Source of the DNA: Didymodactylos carnosus
Taxonomy: Eukaryota > Rotifera > Eurotatoria > Philodinida > Philodinidae
NCBI GenBank assembly: GCA_905250885.1
Contig: CAJNOQ010000736.1
Coordinates: 1-42,242 of the forward strand
Length of the DNA: 42,242 nucleotides
Direction of reading: 5' to 3'
Made by a program: the position numbers and the translations under genes. The first letter of the stretch is position 1; every line of letters starts with the position of its first letter. The notes under the pieces were generated by a model. The model did not search any database. It had not been told where the DNA came from and worked only from the letters and a program-made list of their open reading frames with translations. Positions 23,147-38,100 of the stretch are shown in pieces.

Positions 23147-26100
23147 TTAATCGCTAGAAGTCATTATATCTGATATGAGTAATCTTTTATACAATTTCCA
23201 TATTGATGTGCATAAATCTTTTAAATGTTTTGCACTATTGTATTCATTAATAGCTGTTTCACATGTACTACCAACAGACAAGGTATAAACAGATTTTGGT
23301 GAATTATAATAGGAATAATTTGATAATGTCATAAGTGATTTATGACTACTGGCTGCTGTTGTCATTGGCATCTGTGTGTTTACATTTACAGATGTACGAT
23401 TACTATCACTACTTACACTTGTACTCGATTGACGTTCGGTTAAATTTAAATTTGAAAATATATAATCCTTTAAAGAAAACAAACAAACAATTAATATAGT
23501 AAAACAGTGTGATAAATAAAAAAAGCCTATACATACTAATTCTAATGAAAGTGTTTGTTTCATCATATTCTTCTGCGTCTCAGATAACATTGATGAACGC
23601 ATATATAATGGTACTTGTGATAATATCAAACCTAAACCACGTAAACAGGTGTGAAATAGACAAAAAAGATTAATTCTATAAAACATACTCAATAAATGTT
23701 CAAGTGCAAGGACTAAAAATGGCCTAAAAAACATTAAAAAAAGAAATAGAATGATGTTAGATATTTATTATTATATTCTCTTGCTCTGATTTTATCTCAT
23801 CACTAATCTTGTTGACATACCTTTGTCGAATTAAATGATCGATATCTGTTTCTTTAACACGTGTAGGTCTTGGTGATGTAACTTTAATAAGACTCAACTA
23901 AATCAAAGTAAAGGCAAAACAAGAATTAACCCTGTTAGTTAAAAACATAAAATTCAAAACGTACTCTTTCCATTTGTGTGACAATGTATTGTGCACCTGT
24001 CAACCATGTTCCAAATGACGGCGCTGTTCGTCGTTCTAATGTTGGCTGATTAAACCACGGTTCAACTAACTTTTTATATGAATCATAATCAATCAATTCA
24101 TTGTACAATAATGCTTCGTTTAATTCGTTTAATTGGAGCGTACATGGACGTAATGCCATGCAACAATTACACAGCAGTCTCAAAAGACTAAATAAAAAAT
24201 AAAATCTTTCAAAAAAACATAATGTTGTTTGGATGATTAAATAAATTACCCAATTTGAGCTCGTTCAAATTCTGGCGAACGTAAATCAGTAGGTTGTGCA
24301 GCAGCAACTTGTTGTCGAACATTAACAAGACGAGGTTTTGGTGTACTATTTCCTCCAATTTCATTCGATGGAGGAGCGACGCTTACTGGTGGCGTTATAT
24401 TTGTTGTTGTTTGATTTAGAATACTAGATGATGGTTTTAACGATGAACGCAAGTGCTGTGATGGTAATTCTTGATGATCAATATGTCTAGTTGAATTATC
24501 TAAAGATATTGGACCAATATTTTCTTGATTATCGCCTTCGACACGATAAGCAAAACGAATTTTTTTCTAAAAGTACAAATACATCTATTTTTATAGTAGC
24601 AAAATATCAAATAAATCAGAAATTACTGATGAGAACATACCGATATCATATTGTGCATAACAGCTGAATGGAGTAAAAGATTAATACAGTCTTGAAGTAG
24701 ATAATTTATTGCTGCCTAAAATCGAAAATTAATTGAATTAAAAAATGAATATAAAAAGGCATTAAAAAATAACTTACAATACATGTAGATGTTTCTTTAT
24801 AGCATTTTGTCATTAATGAATTGTGATGATGAGAAAGAGATGAAAAAAATTGACAACATACATCAGCATTTTCCAATGCACTAATTGAAAAATTATTGGT
24901 TACAGAATGCAAACTCTAAAACAAAGAACTATTTGAGATAAGAAACGAATAATGAAAAAGAGAAAGACATACATCGACAATATATTCTGAACATGTTATA
25001 AATACATCAGTTACATTGTAAAAATGTTTTTCGGCCTGATTTTTATCTGACTGTACAAGACGAACATTAATGAGTAGATAAAGACGAATGACTTTTGTCC
25101 AACTTGTTTCAGTCTAAATGAAAACAATTGATTAAAATAAATGATTGTATATAGAACAAAAAAAGGTTACTGTATCAATTTCTTCATAATTTGAATGTTG
25201 TAATATTGTTTTAAATGTTGGAATTGTCCGCTGTATTATATTCGTCATATAAAACCAATTTCTTCCTTCCAATTTTTCAGTTAAGAGATAAAATAAACTA
25301 AGAATTGAATACAATACACTAACATTATCACGTTCCTAGACAAAAAAAAAAAGTAAAAATAAGAAGTATAAAATAGTGAATAAAGCAAATAAATTTTGTT
25401 ATACTTGTGCTAGTTTTTCAAATATTCCAATTATATTTGTACATGTACGTTCACATTTCAATTGAGAATACCACACTTGAACTGATAATTTGGATATGAG
25501 AATAGTTAATAATTGAAATGTGTGAATTAAAGCCTAAAATATATATATGTTCTATTCTTATTTTCAATAATCTAACATGTGATAACTCAATTTTAAAATC
25601 CGTTCTTTTTTATGATAATTTAAAAAATAGGTACAAGTCAAAATTAGTATCATACTTTGGCAGCACATTTATATTGTGGTACATTTTCTGGTGAATTATG
25701 AACACATTCATCACAATAGTCAATAAAACTGAATAAATGTACTAATATTGTATTGATTCGAATTGGTGCAAGCTGATCTTCTAAAAAAAAATAAAAACGA
25801 AAAAAAATTATTACATTTTTGAGACTAAAACAGAATTCATTCCTGGAAGAATCAAAAGAAGATACCAAGACCGATTTCGACTTTTCTCAAGGGACTCGTC
25901 AGGTGGTTTCCTTCCAGAACGACAGAGTTAAGGCACAAACAAGCAACATAATTCCGTTCACACTATATGAGGATGTTACTATTCCTTGTTCTTATCGAAT
26001 AAAGAACATAACTTTCACACGACGAGAGTGGAGCACGATATCACTGTACATTGCACATATTCTGCTTCTCTCCATTAAGTATTTCTTTTCATTCTATCAG

Positions 26101-29100
26101 AAACGATTCATCTTCTTAAACTACCAAGCAGTTGTAAAATTAACTAAATATAATTATTATTCAAGTCGAGTTTCACATTTATATAAATTTTTTTGAGAAT
26201 ATTAATAAAAAGAAAAAAAATCGTATACCTGTCGTTTCAAAATATGAATTAAGTACTAAAACTAACACATTCAAATAACAATATTTCACATAAATTGAAA
26301 CATATTCTGGAACAAGTACATCGTCACATAAATCAAAATAATTATAAATAATTTCATTTATTTGCAATTGTGTACTAAAAAATATAGATGAACAAAACAT
26401 AAATGAATGAATTAAAAATAAATTTATATACGTACGATTTCCATTTTAATATCGAATTTAATGAAAAATTTAGACAAATAACTGCTATTTTCATACATGT
26501 TGAATCACTACGTAACAAAGTACTTTTAATTATAGCATACAATTCATTTAACACTTTTTCACGACCAGGCAATGGTAATTGAATATTTTCATCCTATAAT
26601 TACATTCAAAAAAAAAATATATGTAAGTTATAATCCAATTTTAATGAAATATAAATAGAAGAGAAAATAACTTACATTTAAACATAAAAGTGTTTTAGCA
26701 AAATACATTATTGAATTAAAAAATGTGAATGATAAACATTTTTCATTTAGACAACCATCAGAAATATCATGTTGAAAAAATGTATGACTAGCCTTTAAAA
26801 TGAAAAAGAAAAATGTCTACAATCTAATAAATGACTCAGACAACGAAATCAGACCTTTAGCCAATGTAATAGATAATTTTCTTTTAATAATTTATTTAAC
26901 ATATCATAAAAATCACGATTTGTCTGTTCCCTAGAAAATGTACAAGAGAATGATGACAAAAATTTTGTCATTTACAATCACATACGTTGTATAATTGAGA
27001 AGATGTTGTGTTAATAATCGAAATGATGCTGAAACAGCTCTTTTATCACCTTCATCCATTAATTCAATTTGAATTGATAAATTTGAAACAGGTGCACCAA
27101 CATCATTCCAAAAATCGGTACTATAATTTTAGAAAAAAAACAAAAATAAATTAGATAGAATATTAATTTCAGATAATACGTTTTACTTACGTTTTAAGAA
27201 AATATTCGACTAGCATTTGATTTCGTTGTTCCCATAGTTTTGATATAAATGATAATGTTAAAATAAAAAAATCATTAGAGGCTACATCATTTGGATTCTA
27301 AAATGATATTTTAAGAAAAAACAAAACAAAAAAATGAAAAATATAAACATAGCTAAACAGACATACTTTTGTACTCCATCGAAGTAAATCGATAATTGGT
27401 TTTAGAATACTAGCATTGCCAAATGTACTGTTTGCTGTTGTTATTGTAGTTGTTGATGGTACAGCTGCATTTATATCACATAGATAACCGGTTAACGCTG
27501 GCTGAGAGACAACACATTCAATTAGAAAATCGAGTATTGACATAACCAAATTTGGATACTAAAAAGTAGAATGATAAATGACAATAGAAAAAGAAGAAAA
27601 AATTATGTTTTTAATACTTTTCGATCTTGAATATTTTGAATAATAAAAGTACGAAAACGTTGAACTTTATCATCAAGTAAAACGTATAAACCGGGTGTGA
27701 TCTAAAAATAAATAGAAATAATATCTTTTCAATTTTAAGATTTCATTTTTTTATTTTATTTAACAATATTTACTTGACATATACTTGTTAAACATCGTAG
27801 ACAAATGGGCGATTTTGTATCATTAATTCGTTGTAACGAATAATTAACACAAACACGTATTAATTGTTTTGATGAAAATTTATTATCATTTGTTGTTGAT
27901 TTTGTTGAAACAAGATAATTAATTAATGATGATACAATAGCCATAGAATTATACAAACAAGATTGAGTGACTACTCGATTTTGATCGGATCTAGATAAAA
28001 ATGATAATTGATAATTATCTCTATTAGAAGAGTAAATGAGATGATAAACATACAGATCATCACGTTCAATTCCATCACTACCCGATACAATACAGTCAAT
28101 GATTGTTTCAATAACAGTCGGATGAAGAAGCCAATGATAAACAAATTTTTTTAGATCATTTATCGGACTAAAAAAATAACAAAAGACAATTTTATAGATT
28201 TTTATTTTTTTTGAATAATTTGAAAATTTTTTACTTGGATTGATCGTTTAGTGTTGTTGCTGTTGTTGTTGTTGTTGATAATGATGATGATGATAGTAAT
28301 GATGACATTGTTTTAAGAATTAATGACCAAATTAATTTTAAACACATATCTTGAACATCAATCATTTTTTTTGTTGTCACAGATTTCGGAAATATATGAA
28401 ATAATATATGAAGAAGGGTAGCACGAAAACGTTCATGTTGAAAACTAATCTAAATAAGTAAGACGTCATGATATCAAATAAAAAAATTTTAATTTTTTTA
28501 TTTAACATACATTCATTGTATTCTTTATAAATTCTACTAATGTAACTAATACTTGAATCCATTCATCAGAACTGTTATCCATACATAATTGTTCGATTCT
28601 ACCCCAATAGCTACTATCAATTTCGGAGATTCTAAAAATGAACAAAACCATAAAAGATTTTAACCATTTATTCTAATGAATGAGAAACTTTTTACTGTAA
28701 TGATGGACCAATATGATTATTTGCCGATGAATCAATAAATGATGGAAATATGTCAGAATTGATAAATAATAGGGTTAAATCTGAATTAAAACATTTAGTA
28801 GAAATATATAAATTAATAGAATAATGAATAGAATTTACCTTTTGCATTGCTCATCATTTTGATAATACTTTTAATTACTTGAGCTGATACAATTTCTAAT
28901 TTGCATAAGCTAAATAGATAAATGTGTATGTAGGATATTAAAAAAAAATTGAATAAAATAATCAATAAACCTTGGAAGAAGATAAATTGTTCGAAGAACA
29001 ATGCCATTAAATTGATCAAAATATTCTGGACAATAATAGAGCATTGTCGATATACATTCGATAATGGAAAATGCTTTTTGTAACAATTTATTCTCATTTT

Positions 29101-32100
29101 CACCTAAATTCAAAGATCATTTGAATATAAAATTATTTTAGTATTAAAGTAAATGTTTTACTTTGTGATAATAATATCTGTTTACGATCATAAACACTCA
29201 ATTTTTGAACATAATTCAATGCATGATCTAGTATTAACAATAGTATTGGTTGTGGATCATATTTTAGAAACCAAATTATATATTGATTATTTAGTTGGTT
29301 CTTAATTAAACCTCGAGTATCCTGAAATATTGTCACAATACCTAAAGAACCAGAAAAAAAAGTATTTAACGATGTATATTATGAAGTGCATACTATAAAA
29401 CAGATAGTACTCTAATGATAATGATAATTATTAAACAAAAACTGATCGAGAAGATTTTAGTATAAAATTAGTCATAGTACAAGTATTGTACAAGTATTTC
29501 TTTTCACAATTTATATGGAATTTTTATTCAACATTACTTTCTGCATTGTCATATAATATCAACTTTTAATCAACTTATCCATTTGTCTACCGTCGCCTCT
29601 TAGCTAACACACGACCCTCTTTAACGGCTGCGACAGAAATAATGTCCCTCTCCGTATTTTCTCAATATCTCGGTCAAGGTTGATCGCCAAGTCTCAATCT
29701 TTTTTTAAAAAGATTCCTCATTCAATTCTCTACACAAAACATATGAATACTTCTGTATGCACTATATGAATAAAAAAATATAGAAAAAATATGGCAAAAC
29801 TTCAATATCAATTGCTTTCAAATCCAAAAAACAGGTTTCAGTCTCTAAATATTTTGCGATATGAAAAAAGAGAAAATAGCCATTTTTTAGTTCTCGGAAA
29901 GCTCTATCAACTGGCTATATTTAAGATCCTTCATAGGCTCAAGCGGTTGCAGGAGGATTTATTTTTCTTTTAGCGATTTTTGTCTAAAATCATCATTTTC
30001 TAATTGCAGTTTTGAAGCACTTAAGAAAATTTGTATGATTCGGTCAAAACCACACATTATGAGATCGGGTCTGAGTTTAAAACAAAATAATTCTTCTACT
30101 ACATCCGAACAGCGAAAGTTGAATAGTCCCATTTCGTTTCCTGTGCCAAGGTGAAGAAATCAAATTTTTCCTTCTTTTTACTTTTAGTAAAATCTTCATT
30201 CGTGGCAGAAAAAAGGGTTAGTAGCGAATTTATGCTATAAAAAAAGAAAGGTGACATTCTGGAATATCAGAAAATGCGTTTCGATTCCACTTTGATGCAT
30301 AGCACCGTGTTTAAAATAAATATTTTTTAGTTGCGCTTTGGATTTGAAAATAATTGATATTGAAGCTCTCTCGCATTTTCTCTATATTTCTTTATTCATA
30401 TAGTATATAAAGAAATGTTCAATATGTTTTGTGTAGAGAACTGAATAAAAAAGAATTGAGACTTGGCGATCAACCTTGACTGAGATATTGAGAAAAAACA
30501 GGGAGGGATATTATTTCTGGCGCATCCGTTATAAGCGAGAGTGATAATCTATGAAAACCAACAAGAAGGTGCCGGCAATTCAGAAAGATAACAGAACTTT
30601 TTTTTATCACTCTTTTTCTGCTAGTCAGATAGAGTTGATCGAGTTACCTAGAAAAAACTTACTTTTAGGTTTTCGGAAGACATTTTTTGGTAGAAAAATT
30701 TTAGAGTATTGACTTTTTAAAACGGGTAAAAATGAGGACATTTTTGAATAATAAGCAAACTTTTCATGTTTGGTCGTCTTTTAAAATTCCAAACTTGCAA
30801 AGTGAGTCTGTAAACCTAATTTTGGGAACTTTAGAAGCCAAAATAGACTCAGAATCTGTGCAATGCGAGCAGAATGGAAAACGCATTGCCGGTCAATTTT
30901 GCAAACCTATATTGTTATAGTCCTAGGGTTTTGGGGATAAAAGTCTTTCTTTTATTGTATACTGGTCGACGTACTTGAGGGGGAAAAGCTGAATATTCTT
31001 TTCTGGAAAATTTTGTTCCGTTACCGAGAAAATTCAATCTTTTCGAAATCAGTGAAAAAATAATAAAATCGGGCTCGTATTTTGCCATGTCCTCTATCAG
31101 AATTCAACTTTTCGACAAAAATAATGTCGTTTTCAGAATCAGGATTAAAAACTGATTTGAAACAGGTGTGTTTTGAAATTTTTAGATAGTTTTGAATTTT
31201 GAATTTTGAGAAAATCGAGAAAAACCGAAAAGGTACGGACTAATCTATAAACTCCCAAGCACACATGTTTCAATTCAGTTTTTAACGTTGATTCCGAAAA
31301 TGATATTATTTTTGTCGAAAAGTTGAGTTCTAATAGAGAAAACGGCAAAATACGAGCTTGATTTCATTTTTTTTTCAAAAAGAATTGCCGGTACTCTAGT
31401 ATCTCTATTCCTGTTTCATTTTGCATTAATTTAACTTTTAATAAATTATTTAATAATCAAAGGATACAGAATTTTATGCTTTATCGACCATTGAAAAAAA
31501 TTACACAAAGTATCATTGAAGTAAAGAAAATAATTAGCATAAATTATTTAACATATGAGCGCCGAATTATTGTATTGACGCTCATGTTTTTCTTGCAAGT
31601 CGTTATAGAATTATAAAAGAGAAGAACAAATGAATGGAAATAAGGCTTTTTCATAATTAAAATTTATTAAATAAATCAATTTTAATTTAAATAGAATGAG
31701 TTTTTAAAAGAATTTATAAGTAGAATATTTTTTCCTTATCACACTATTATTTTTATAGTCGACTGAGAGAAATAATGAAGCTCAACGATGATAGAAAATG
31801 ATAATCGATCAAAGTCAGAATAAAAGGATGACAGAAAAACCTAGAACACAAGTATGTTATCATGAAAATTTCACAAGTACAAAAGAGAAAGACATTGCAC
31901 ACTTCTATATGAAATACAGTATTGTCGTCACACCGAAATACTAACATATAGTACAGTGACGAAAACAAAGCCGATAAATGACCTATTAGAAAAAAATAAA
32001 ACAGCTTGATGAATATTCTCCAGCAACCTTAGGAATAAAAACGATAAGATTCAAAAGATCAATGAGTAGAAATCTTTTATGAATTTCAAAAACAAATTAC

Positions 32101-35100
32101 TGGCATTCTTTAATGAAAATAAGTAGATAAGACATCATTTTATTCGTTGACATTTGTGAGAAAATCATGATAAAATTCATTCAGTTGAATTCCGATTATA
32201 TACAGAGAGAGAGCGAGAGAGACTAGGACACTTCATCTCAATATCCACAGCTAATACTACAAACGTTCTTCCTTTGTGTAGACTAATAAAAAGACTGCGA
32301 AACAAAAATGTCTTCTGAATTCAAAGTTGACAAATTTCATTAAACTTCGAGTAAGACGTTCAAAAATTTATGATATTAAACAACAGTTGAATAACAACGA
32401 TGTTTCACAGCAAGTATTTAATAGTCGAAAATCGACATTGTCATCATTTCAATTGAAACGATTAATGGATAATATTTCTACTCCTCTTAAACGAAATGAT
32501 ATATTAACAAAATCGAATTATTATCAATTTAATGATCAGAAAAATATTCATCATCGTCGAATAAGACTGAAAAAATTCAAATCAAAACAAAATTCTAATA
32601 TAAAAGAAATTGATTATAATAAATTAGAAATATTGTTTGATAATATAATTAAATGTAAAAAATCAATCAATATTCATAGATGGGATGATTTCTATCAATC
32701 AAAACTTAAACAATCGTTGATACCGATTGTTAATGACAAATATAAAAATAAGTATATCTCTGACATACAAATTACAAAAAAAAATTCATTGTCTACATTG
32801 GCAAAAACCATAAATGTGGTTGATAAAGGAAAAGAAAAAGATGATAGACGAATCGATCTTATATCTCAAAAACGTCGAACAGAAATTATTTATTCTCAAC
32901 GATCACGACTGAGAGAAATTAAACAAGAAATTGGTTGCTGTTTAATACAATTCGCAAAATCACATCAAGTTTTAACTTTAATTATTCTTGCAACAATATC
33001 GTTCACATCCGGATTTTTTTGTATAGTCATTCTAAAACGAACATATTTTTCTCTCCTTTTTTTCAAACAATAATAAGCGTATGGAATTACATTTTAGTTT
33101 TGACAAAGCATTATCCATGCAGTGATATGCATCACACTGTTTCGTCGAAATGTGGATGAGTTTTATTGTCAATAAATCTTAAAAGGAATGTAATGATATA
33201 ATGAAAAGAAAATATATGCCAAATCGATATGAACAGTAACAGAATAGAAAATATGAAATCAAAACGACAGCATGGTTTGACGGTTATGTTGTTCATCACA
33301 CACTTCAATGGTACTAAATTGATCCTTGACACCGTCTTGTCGTGTAATAATATCAGATAAACAATAGAAATAGCAATAATAAACTAGATCTTCATAGATC
33401 GGTCTCCGTCTCCGGTAGTTGTAATAATAAATAAAGAATTTGTTAAGTAAATGTGAAAAACGAAAATCCAATACAAACTGAAGACAATAGAGCGCCGTTA
33501 GAAACGAAAATAAGAAAAATAGCAGAAATAATTGGTAAAAGCATATAATCTACATTTTACTTCAGAACAGTAGTACCTACATATATGAACCCACTGGTAG
33601 GAAACACCGTCACCATATAATAAAAAAAAAGTCCGTAGTAGTATAAGTATAAAATGCTTCCTTCAGAAAAAGTTTGGATCCGAAATGTATTTTTGACCAC
33701 TTTTTGCTGGAAACTTCAGTAATCCAGATATAGCTCTAAAACCTGAAGTCGTACAAAGTCGATCTGGAGAGAGCCACACAAGCATAGCCAAAAATCAACT
33801 GAAAATGTCATGGTCGTATAGGCGATCAGATTTCGCTTAGAAACGGACATTCCAAACAAGTCAATGAGATGTAAAGACTACAAATATCAGCAGTTCGATA
33901 CCTTGCATTCTCTCATCTACAGCCTTTACGGAAGCTCGCGTCCCGTAAAATAATAAAATTAAAAGGATGAGAAAAATAACCTAGCAACGAGTAGGAGAAA
34001 ATCAGCAAGGCTCCTGACTCTGTCGCCTTAAAACCTATCGTTTTACAAAAAATGTTGATACGTCAATTATATTTTTTATCATATCGGCAGTTGATATAGT
34101 TATTGCGAGCAATACTTTTTTTAATACGATTGAATAAAAGTGATTCATACACTTGTTACAGACCAGCTATACTACGAAATGTTGAGCAAATATTTTTGTT
34201 AGCAAAAGAAAGACAAGTAGTGTTATACCAAGAATACATTGAAGAAAATACACTAGCACAATAAAAGTTTTCTACTGGTTGGTAAACTAGTATTACTCTA
34301 TTGTCTATGATCACGAATATGACAAAAATGTCATTGAAGGTATGACATGATTACTGCTGAAAAACCGTTCAAACACACGTGATAGAGAAACTGAAGTAGA
34401 GAAACGTGTGACTATTCGAATTTAACTCTGTGTTGTCATGTCTACCAGTGAATCTAATGAAAGTACAAAATAACTGTTTAATTTCGTTTTTAATTTATTT
34501 TGGAATAAAATCTTCTTAAATGTATCATTAGTATTTGTACTCTTTTTTTGTATTGTCTCTTTACTTTTTTTTTTCTTAGAAAAGAGCGTATGCTCATTCA
34601 AACTATCGGTCGTCATTGTTCATTCAATCGTCAACAGTCAAAATTAAATTGGTTCTGGCAACAAAATCCATTTAAATTTGGACGATGTATGAAACATCAT
34701 TTTAAAAAAAAATTCAAACTATTTACAAGAAAAAACAAACTAAATAAATCAATAATGTCTTCCTCATCGTTGACTGGTAATAAATATAAAAATATTTCTA
34801 ACATGAATCAGAATATGAATATGAATACATCCACACAAGATCAAGATTCGATATATATCACAGCAAGACCAACACATCAATTATTTTCTCATCGAAACAA
34901 TATACAATCGATATTTTCATCCTTCAATAGAAATGAAACAAGTTTAAAGAAAGCATTATCATTGCCATTAAACGAAACGTTAGAGAAACAGGAATCAATA
35001 ACAACAACAGTCAACATTCCATTAGCCCCACCATTTCCATTAACCTTCATCAAAACGTCACATTCAAAAACAGTTCAAAATCTGAAATCAAGTGATTTTA

Positions 35101-38100
35101 ATGCTTCAATACAAGCTACCAAAGAAACAAATTATAATCGATCAATAACACCTTCCGGTAATACAAGAATTTAAATTTGATAATAGTCTTAACATTCTTA
35201 ACGTGCTTGAAGAAATTATTGCCGATGAAAAAACATGACAGATTGCAAAGTATCTCAGATAACGTGCTGGAGTATGTTATTCGACTTTAATACCTCTCTT
35301 ATTCGCATTTATTCTCGTTTTAGGTACAGATCTCTCGTTATCGATGATAATACGACCAAGTAAATTAAATAAAATACCAAAAATTATTCAAACAGTTCCA
35401 TTTCATCATGCTAAAACTTCGTTAAATTCAGTTCATAGTCGTGGAGCAATTGTTAAACCTACACATCGATATCGTCGCCGACAAACGCCATTGACCCCTG
35501 ATGTTTTAGCCATGGCAAAACTAAGACGACCAGAACATATTAAATCAAGTATAGTGCAACGTATTGAAGAATTGAAATTAGCCTCAATTCTACAGAGCAC
35601 GAACAATGATAGTCATGAACAACAGTCAGAACCATCATCTGTTAATCGACGTTGTGCAAGAAATAATCATTATTCTAACCCTTCTCCCATAGTTATAGAT
35701 AATGATAAACAATTATTAGTAACATGCCAAATAAAAAATGAACAAGAACGTGATTGGATTAAACAGAATAATGAATATTCAGCTGAACTATTAAATTCAA
35801 CTAGTTTAAAAATAAATGAAAAAATATTTCGAATCCGCTCGATTGAGTATTTGAATGATCATACAAATAATGAACAATTAGTTCGATTTCATCTTGATAA
35901 ACAACAAGAAGAACAAATAAAATCAGTAATTAATGTACATACTCAAACTACTGATCGAACAATGTTACCAAAATGTTTTATGACAATCAGTACTATAACC
36001 ATATTAATAATGAGTGTATGGCATCTAACGGAAAGTGCATTAAATACATTATTAATACCTAGTTTACAATTATTATTAAATATGACGTATGTGTTTATAT
36101 TAATTACATTAGCTATCGCATTAATGTCAGGAACTACAGGTAGTAATGCAGTTTAACGAAAACCTTCTATCCTTGTTCATCTACTTGTAAGTCGATTTCT
36201 ATCTGTCATAGAAAAAAATCTTTAGATTGATGTATTTCTATCGATTAGGATATAAATGAATATGCCTGTTATCACGAACAATGTTCGTTATTGATGAATT
36301 ATCAACTACTGTTCTTTACCAAGAAGTTGTTCATCTATGCAGGACTCGTACGCCTACTGTTTCAACTTAATGAATTTAGTGTAATAAATAATAAAAAAAT
36401 AAAGCTTACCCGGTCCATATGGATAAATATTCGCTACTGCTATACATTCGTCATCTGTTCCAACTAATGCTATGTCAGCATCTTTAAACATTTGCACTGA
36501 TTCAACAAATTGATCACGTTCACATAAATAAATAATCTAAATGAACAGAAAAAGTATGAGCAATTAATTGCTAATAAAATAAATAAATAAACAAATAACT
36601 TTACAATACTATTCGCTTTATTTGAATTTGCCTTCATTATCAACGTATATAAATCTAAACATGATTCTAACGATAATGGAAAATAATTTTCAACAGATGA
36701 TATATGATCAAATAGCACATGTCCACTCTAAACAGACAACAGAGAGTAAAATTGAAATAAAACTTTTATTTTTAATACATACTTTTTTTAAAATATTTTC
36801 AACGACAGTTTTATCATTCATACATTTTTTTACTATACTAATCAACTGATCGCGACTAACAAATTTTTCATAATCAAATATGGATGAAAATAAATCAATT
36901 AAATCAAATGTAACACGATAAATTATATTTGATGCAAGCTAAAAGATAAACAAATATGAAAATACAAAACAAAAATATTTGATATTAACTATACCGATTG
37001 AATTGATTTGAATAGATCAATACGCGATGAAAGATGATCAAATACATTATCACGTTTAGCTGCAGCAGCAAACTTTTGAATTTGACGATCTATGTGTGAA
37101 AGAAAAGAATGTTGTTGCTTTGAAGTAGTACTCATATATCCATCATCTAATTTATTTACCTTCACTGTCATATTTGTACAGTAAGGTAGCCCATGCTAAC
37201 TGTGCAGTAGAACAATTCTTTACGTTAAATAATGTTGAAAAATTTGTATTTAATGTCTAAAAAAATAATCAATGTGGTATAACAGGAAAAAAACTCAGAT
37301 ATATTCAGTGGATCTGCACTTAAGTATTATGCCTCATAGTTTATATTAATTCTGAGATGCTTTTCTTATTTAATACATTTTTCAATATGTGAATAGAAAG
37401 TAGAGGTGTGCAACCCATGTTCATTTATATATAGACGAACTCATCAGTCATCATATCCCGTTTTATACCTAGAGATAACATCGTTGTCGTAACGTAATGC
37501 CAAATAAACTCAATTTAAAGGAAGAGTGCAGCAATTTTTACAATTTAATACATTTCCGTTGACTTCTTATAAGATGTGATCGTTATATCGAGCGTTTAAA
37601 TTGGTATTTCATAGTACTTGATAAAAAAAAAGATATAATTACTTGAAACACTTGTATATCATGAAATACAGGATGTTCTTGTAATGGAAAATTATTTTCT
37701 TCAATTATATTAAAACGAGATAATTTCATTCCAGATATTAAAATATAAACCAACAGTGTATTTAAAATTTTATGTTTTTGATTTAATGCCATATCGGGTT
37801 GAAAATAAATACGAATTGAATTAAATTTATCAAACTAAAATAGATAGACAAAAGTCTAATAAAATTTAATAAAGACTAGACTAGTTTTAAACACAAAAAA
37901 TAATTTATTCATACTTGAAACAACTCAAAATATTTCAATAGGATTTGAGGAGATTCATTATTACAACGATCAATAATTATGAGTGCACATTCTAATAGTA
38001 AACGCATTTCATTGTCATGAGCATTTGTCCATATTGTACGTAACATATCGGCCTACATAATTAAACAAACAATCATTTTAAGAGAGAATATAAGATTCAT

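Larger units (their letters stand above)
29342..36409 (-). other. Giant NUP188 intron 13 (about 7.07 kb)
   Basis: Exon 13 ends ...YPYGP plus one base at a GTAAGC donor, and exon 14 begins after a CTTTAG acceptor with two bases that complete a Gly codon; protein similarity to human runs straight across the join. The intron is about 70-100 times longer than most in this gene. It holds two foldbacks, two plus-strand coding regions (32282-33073 and 34590-36156) and about 3 kb of unassigned DNA, including AT-rich stretches at 30540-31050 and 31380-32280 where I see no gene. Confidence 0.85.

Noticed and set aside
25819-26196. 125-codon plus-strand frame in NUP188 intron 29
   Set aside because: It lies between two well-supported NUP188 exons on the other strand and has no recognised content; more likely an inserted repeat fragment.
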